DNA of 10,449 nt from Legionellaceae bacterium (GTDB taxonomy: Bacteria > Pseudomonadota > Gammaproteobacteria > Legionellales > Legionellaceae), in contig JAHFRX010000043.1 in assembly GCA_023266075.1 (NCBI GenBank), forward strand, positions 1 to 10,449. Reading direction: 5' to 3'. The notes under the pieces were generated by a model, which saw nothing but the letters and a program-made list of their open reading frames with translations, made no database searches and was not told the origin of the DNA. A program made the translations under genes and the position numbers. How positions within the stretch are numbered: position 1 is the first letter of the stretch; the number at the start of each line of letters is the position of its first letter. This document shows, piece after piece, positions 7,102-10,449 of the stretch.

Positions 7102-8163
7102 TTAACAATCCCGCATAACGCCTTGATCCATTGAAAAAAAAGAAGCCTGTGTTTGACCTAAATTCGCATAAAATACATCGGGTTGAGGGCATGTAAAAAA
7201 GAACTGCCCATCCACGGTGTCCATGTATGCTAAAAAACGCTGCATATGCATTGCATCAAGCTCGGAAAAAACGTCATCAAATAAATAAATACATCGTTTA
7301 GATACAACGTGCGCTTGAGAAAGCTTCAGCGCTAACAAAATCATTTTTTGTTGACCGCGAGACAATGACTGTTTAACCTTCAACGAGGTCGTACTAAGCA
7401 CAAGGTCTGCCTGATGTGCTCCGGAATGTGTGTATTTCTGCATCATATCGGCCTGAAATTGCTCCTCCAAAATATCAACCAGCCGCTTCCCCGTATTTTT
7501 TTTATCCCAACCTTTTTCGTAATGAATTGAGCACTGTTGTGAAGTCATTTGCACAAGTGTTTCATTAAATATCGCAAACCACATCGTGCAAAATGCTTGA
7601 CGTTGCACATGTAACGCCTCACTTAACTCTTCCAGTAAATTATCCGAGGGGTTAAAATGCTGCCGTGACGCCTGTTGACGCAGTAAACTATTTCGTTGCT
7701 TTAAGACACGACGATACTCTTTCCAGAGTGAAGCATACTCATGTTTCACGTGAAACAATCCCCAGTCTAGGACCGTGCGCCGAACGGCAGGTCCCGCATC
7801 AATGATAGCGAATATATCTTGATAAAACAGCTGACAGGGAAGTAGCTGTGCTAGCTCACTGCGCTTCAAGCAAGGTTTTTGATTAATCCACGCCTTCATT
7901 CCCGCCTTGGTCTTTTTAATGCCGACCGTATTTTCAGTCGTCGTTCTTGCAAAAATGGTCAACGCTTCTTCACCATGGCTGACCAATGCATTAATATCGC
8001 ACGTACGAAAAGAACGCCCTGTGCTTATCATGCTAAACGCCTCTAATAAAGATGTTTTGCCACTCCCATTTTCGCCAAAAATAACATTCCATCTGACATG
8101 AGGACGTAACCGAAGTGCCGTGATAATTCGAAGCGTATGGATGTCGAGCTGTGTAATGCTCAT
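7102..8163 (-). CDS. recF: RecF, DNA replication and repair SMC-like ATPase
   Basis: RecF acts with RecO and RecR to load RecA at single-strand gaps and stalled forks. The 353-aa length is normal for the family. Visible elements are Walker A GENGSGKT (30-37), the RecF-typical segment GPAVRRTVLDWGLFHV (about 124-139) followed by WKEYRRVLKQRNSLL, the ABC signature LSRGQQK (267-273), Walker B IYLFDD (292-297) and the D-loop SELD (300-303). All ATPase motifs look intact. The ATG at 8163 overlaps the dnaN stop as ATGA, so translation is probably coupled, and no strong Shine-Dalgarno is seen. An unusual point is that the codons for FHVKH (residues 137-141) form most of a perfect parS palindrome, so this part of the gene may be under double constraint. 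Confidence 0.96.
   Translation of the reverse strand: MSITQLDIHTLRIITALRLRPHVRWNVIFGENGSGKTSLLEAFSMISTGRSFRTCDINALVSHGEEALTIFARTTTENTVGIKKTKAGMKAWINQKPCLKRSELAQLLPCQLFYQDIFAIIDAGPAVRRTVLDWGLFHVKHEYASLWKEYRRVLKQRNSLLRQQASRQHFNPSDNLLEELSEALHVQRQAFCTMWFAIFNETLVQMTSQQCSIHYEKGWDKKNTGKRLVDILEEQFQADMMQKYTHSGAHQADLVLSTTSLKVKQSLSRGQQKMILLALKLSQAHVVSKRCIYLFDDVFSELDAMHMQRFLAYMDTVDGQFFFTCPQPDVFYANLGQTQASFFSMDQGVMRDC
7742..7757. promoter_or_regulatory. parS: parS centromere-like site (ParB binding), inside recF
   Basis: TGTTTCACGTGAAACA is a perfect 16-bp palindrome that fits the widely conserved chromosomal parS consensus (TGTTNCACGTGAAACA) exactly. ParB (Spo0J) nucleates on such sites, spreads along DNA and recruits SMC, while ParA moves the origin region. 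Location a few kilobases from dnaA is typical of parS. It is the only full match I found here; other CACGTG cores (for example near 3014 and 5774) lack the flanking arms. The parA/parB genes are not in the window. Confidence 0.85.
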
Positions 8164-9266
8164 AACTTCATTGGCATAATGATATATTTATAACTCTCAT
8201 CCGTTGGTAAAGTCACAAGGATACTACTACTAGCATCAGAAAAGGATAATTGTATCGCTGTTTCACTCAAGCAATTCAGCACATCTAAAAGATAATGTGC
8301 ATTTAAGCCTATTCTAATTTCACCACCTTCTGTTTTACCCTCAATAGACTCAATGGCTTCTTCTTTTTCTTGATTGTTTGCGACCAAGGTCACTAGCCCT
8401 TCTTGCACATGCAGTAATACAGCGCGAGATTTTTCATGCGCCAAAATAATAATCCGATTCAACGCACGCTTTAATTGCTCGGTATCTAAAGTGACATGAA
8501 TAAGTTGTTGATAAGGAATCGCTTTGGCATATACTGGAAATCTTGACGCCACAAGCTTTGAAATAAACGTAAACTGCTTCGTTACTAAGCGGAAATAATT
8601 TTTCCCCGCTGAAAGCACAATATGCGCTTCATCGAGAGGTGCTATCAAACGCAACATTTCTGCAATGGCACGCCTTGGGATAAGGACACGACGCTGTTGA
8701 TTATCCAGTGACAAAGGCAATTTCGCAATCGCCATACGATGACCATCGGTACCCACAGCGGTTACACCAGAAACATCAATATCTAACAGCAAGCAATTCA
8801 AAAACACACGCACATCTTGTTGCGACACAGCAAAATACGTCGTTTGCAACAACTTAGTAAAAAAAGCGGTAGGCAGTGACAGTTCAAATTCACTCTGTTC
8901 ATCTTTTGTTCTTGGAAAACCATGCGCAGGAAGTGTCGCCACTTTAAATAAACTCCGGCCCTCACGAATCAATACGCCGGCGTCATCCACTTTTATCATG
9001 GGATTTGTTTGATCATCCAACGAACGAATAATGTCTACAAATTTTTTTCCAGGAACGGCAACCTCACCATCAAGCTGCGTTGTAGAGCAAGAGACTCTCG
9101 CAGAAATCTCCAACTCAAGATCTGTCGCTGTGAGTGTTAAAACGTTTTCTTTTAAAGAAAGCAAAATATGAGATAACAAAGGATTAGTAATCTTTTTCCC
9201 TACCGCACCAAAAACAATCAATAGGGGGGCAAGAATGTCTTGCTTTAGCACGGATAGTTCAAACAT
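8160..9266 (-). CDS. dnaN: DNA polymerase III beta subunit (sliding clamp)
   Basis: This clamp protein forms a ring dimer around DNA and tethers polymerase III and other clamp-binding proteins. It is 368 aa (E. coli 366). Family marks include the N-terminal LTLTATDLELEI (43-54), VPGKKFVDIIRSL (71-83), the hydrophobic-pocket segment GTDGHRMAIAKLPL (172-185), SRFPVY (in the middle third) and the C-terminal YKYIIMPMKL, equivalent to the MPMRL end that lines the partner-binding pocket. The usual LNG motif before the pocket reads FLNCLLL here (about 155-161), a small departure from most bacteria. AGAGGA lies 7 nt before the ATG at 9266 and overlaps the dnaA tail region. It starts 15 bp after the dnaA stop and overlaps recF by 4 bp, so the three genes very probably form one transcript. 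Confidence 0.97.
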   Translation of the reverse strand: MFELSVLKQDILAPLLIVFGAVGKKITNPLLSHILLSLKENVLTLTATDLELEISARVSCSTTQLDGEVAVPGKKFVDIIRSLDDQTNPMIKVDDAGVLIREGRSLFKVATLPAHGFPRTKDEQSEFELSLPTAFFTKLLQTTYFAVSQQDVRVFLNCLLLDIDVSGVTAVGTDGHRMAIAKLPLSLDNQQRRVLIPRRAIAEMLRLIAPLDEAHIVLSAGKNYFRLVTKQFTFISKLVASRFPVYAKAIPYQQLIHVTLDTEQLKRALNRIIILAHEKSRAVLLHVQEGLVTLVANNQEKEEAIESIEGKTEGGEIRIGLNAHYLLDVLNCLSETAIQLSFSDASSSILVTLPTDESYKYIIMPMKL

Positions 9267-9281
9267 GATATAATCCTCTTC

Positions 9282-10449
9282 TTAAGATGAGAGAATACGC
9301 ATCAAATTTTTATAATCTTCTGCAAACTCACCATCTTCTAAAATCAACTCTTTAACTTTTCGACAGGCGTGAATCACTGTGGTATGGTCTCTACCACCAA
9401 AATGATCACCAATCTCAGGAAGGCTATGATTCGTCAGCTCTTTCGCAAGCGCCATCGCCATTTGACGAGGACGAGCAATAGAGCGACTTCGTCTTTTGGA
9501 CACGATATCAGCAACTTTCACTTTATAATACTCTGCGACTGTTCTCAAAATATTATCTAAAGTCACTAACTTATCTTGTAACGCCAACAGATCGCGCAAC
9601 GCATCGTTCACGAATTCTATTGTTATCAACTTACCTGTAAAATGTGCATTGGCAATGACTCGACGTAAAGCGCCTTCAAGCTCTCGAACATTCGAGCGTA
9701 TCCTTTTTGCAATAAAAAAAGCAACCTCATAAGGCAAATCAATATTAGACGCTTGCGCCTTACTCATCAGAATCGCAACACGCGTTTCAAGTTCAGGTGG
9801 TTCAACAGCAACGGTCAATCCCCAGCCAAAGCGTGACTTAAGACGCTCCTCAACACCTTCAATTTCTTTGGGATACCTATCACTTGTCAAAATAATTTGC
9901 TGCTGACCCTCCAACAAAGCATTAAACGTATGGAAAAATTCTTCTTGTGAGCGATCTTTTCCCGCAAAAAACTGAATATCATCAATCAACAAAGCATTTA
10001 GCGATCGATAGAATCGCTTAAATTCATTGATGGTATTTGTTTGCAATGCTTTAACCATATCGGCCACAAATCTCTCAGAATGCAAATATAAAACCTTCGC
10101 GTTGGGATTGTTTTTAATGATCATATTCCCAACAGCATGCATTAAATGCGTTTTTCCTAAACCAACACCGCCGTAAATAAAAAGCGGGTTATACGCCTCT
10201 CCTGGTTTTTCTGCCACTTGCAAGGCCGCAGCGCGGGATAGTTGATTCGATTTGCCTTCAACAAACGTATCAAAATCAAATTTAACATTTAAAAATGTGT
10301 TTTTATAAGGATCTGCCATCTTTATTGCTTCGGGCGTTTCTTGCGTCGCGACCACAGATTTTATGCGCTCAGCCACTGGCAGAACAGTGCCTTTACTGCC
10401 TATTTCTATTTGTACAATATCGACGCCACCATCACCAAACTGTTCTACC
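9282..10449 (-). CDS. dnaA: Chromosomal replication initiator DnaA, N-terminus cut by window edge
   Basis: DnaA binds DnaA boxes at oriC and opens the duplex as an ATP-bound filament. The frame is open to the right edge: 388 residues are visible, the first 24 (VEQFGDGGVDIVQIEIGSKG and four more) being the end of domain I, so a GTG at 10376 is internal and not the true start. Roughly 60 residues of domain I are missing. After a short linker, the AAA+ domain begins near NPLFIYGG with Walker A GGVGLGKT (visible residues 93-100), Walker B LLIDDIQ (153-159) and the sensor region RLKSRFGWGL. Domain IV carries KRRSRSIARPRQMAMALAKE and the DNA-contact signature GGRDHTTVIHACRK (351-364). The protein ends in LSS, as in E. 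coli. Its promoter, and probably oriC, lie outside to the right. Confidence 0.97.
   Translation of the reverse strand, partial: VEQFGDGGVDIVQIEIGSKGTVLPVAERIKSVVATQETPEAIKMADPYKNTFLNVKFDFDTFVEGKSNQLSRAAALQVAEKPGEAYNPLFIYGGVGLGKTHLMHAVGNMIIKNNPNAKVLYLHSERFVADMVKALQTNTINEFKRFYRSLNALLIDDIQFFAGKDRSQEEFFHTFNALLEGQQQIILTSDRYPKEIEGVEERLKSRFGWGLTVAVEPPELETRVAILMSKAQASNIDLPYEVAFFIAKRIRSNVRELEGALRRVIANAHFTGKLITIEFVNDALRDLLALQDKLVTLDNILRTVAEYYKVKVADIVSKRRSRSIARPRQMAMALAKELTNHSLPEIGDHFGGRDHTTVIHACRKVKELILEDGEFAEDYKNLMRILSS

Overview
The window shows a gammaproteobacterium of the order Legionellales (Legionella/Coxiella-like). Two outer-membrane proteins point there: a Legionella-type major outer membrane protein (MOMP) and an LbtU/DUF3573-type barrel. 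The replication proteins are gammaproteobacterial in type, including the long insertion in GyrB. Base composition looks moderately AT-rich by eye. I cannot name a genus with confidence.

Right half (4527-10449, all on the minus strand): the canonical origin-side cluster dnaA-dnaN-recF-gyrB. dnaA is cut by the right edge and lacks only its extreme N-terminus. dnaN follows after 15 bp, recF overlaps dnaN by an ATGA, and gyrB follows after a 154-bp spacer that carries its own -10 box and one DnaA-box-like 9-mer. These genes cover initiation (DnaA), the sliding clamp (DnaN), gap and fork repair (RecF) and negative supercoiling (GyrB). A perfect 16-bp parS palindrome, the ParB centromere site, lies inside recF. 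It adds a chromosome-segregation function to the cluster.

Centre (3155-4526): a plus-strand 368-codon gene of unknown function with a TTG start. It is divergent from the MOMP gene and convergent with gyrB. The 88-bp convergent spacer holds a cluster of inverted repeats.

Left part (1-3154, minus strand): the MOMP gene with a near-consensus sigma70 promoter and a 3' hairpin, then an ATP-grasp protein resembling the sugar-transfer-associated family, then the first 233 codons of an LbtU/FslE-like (DUF3573) outer-membrane porin with a signal peptide, cut by the left edge.

Most of the window is ordinary core and envelope content. I found no CRISPR array, transposon, phage gene, tRNA or rRNA, and no obviously new multi-gene system. 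The items most worth a second look are the parS site embedded in recF, the unrecognised 368-residue protein, the dyad cluster beside gyrB, and the ATP-grasp gene placed between two envelope-protein genes.
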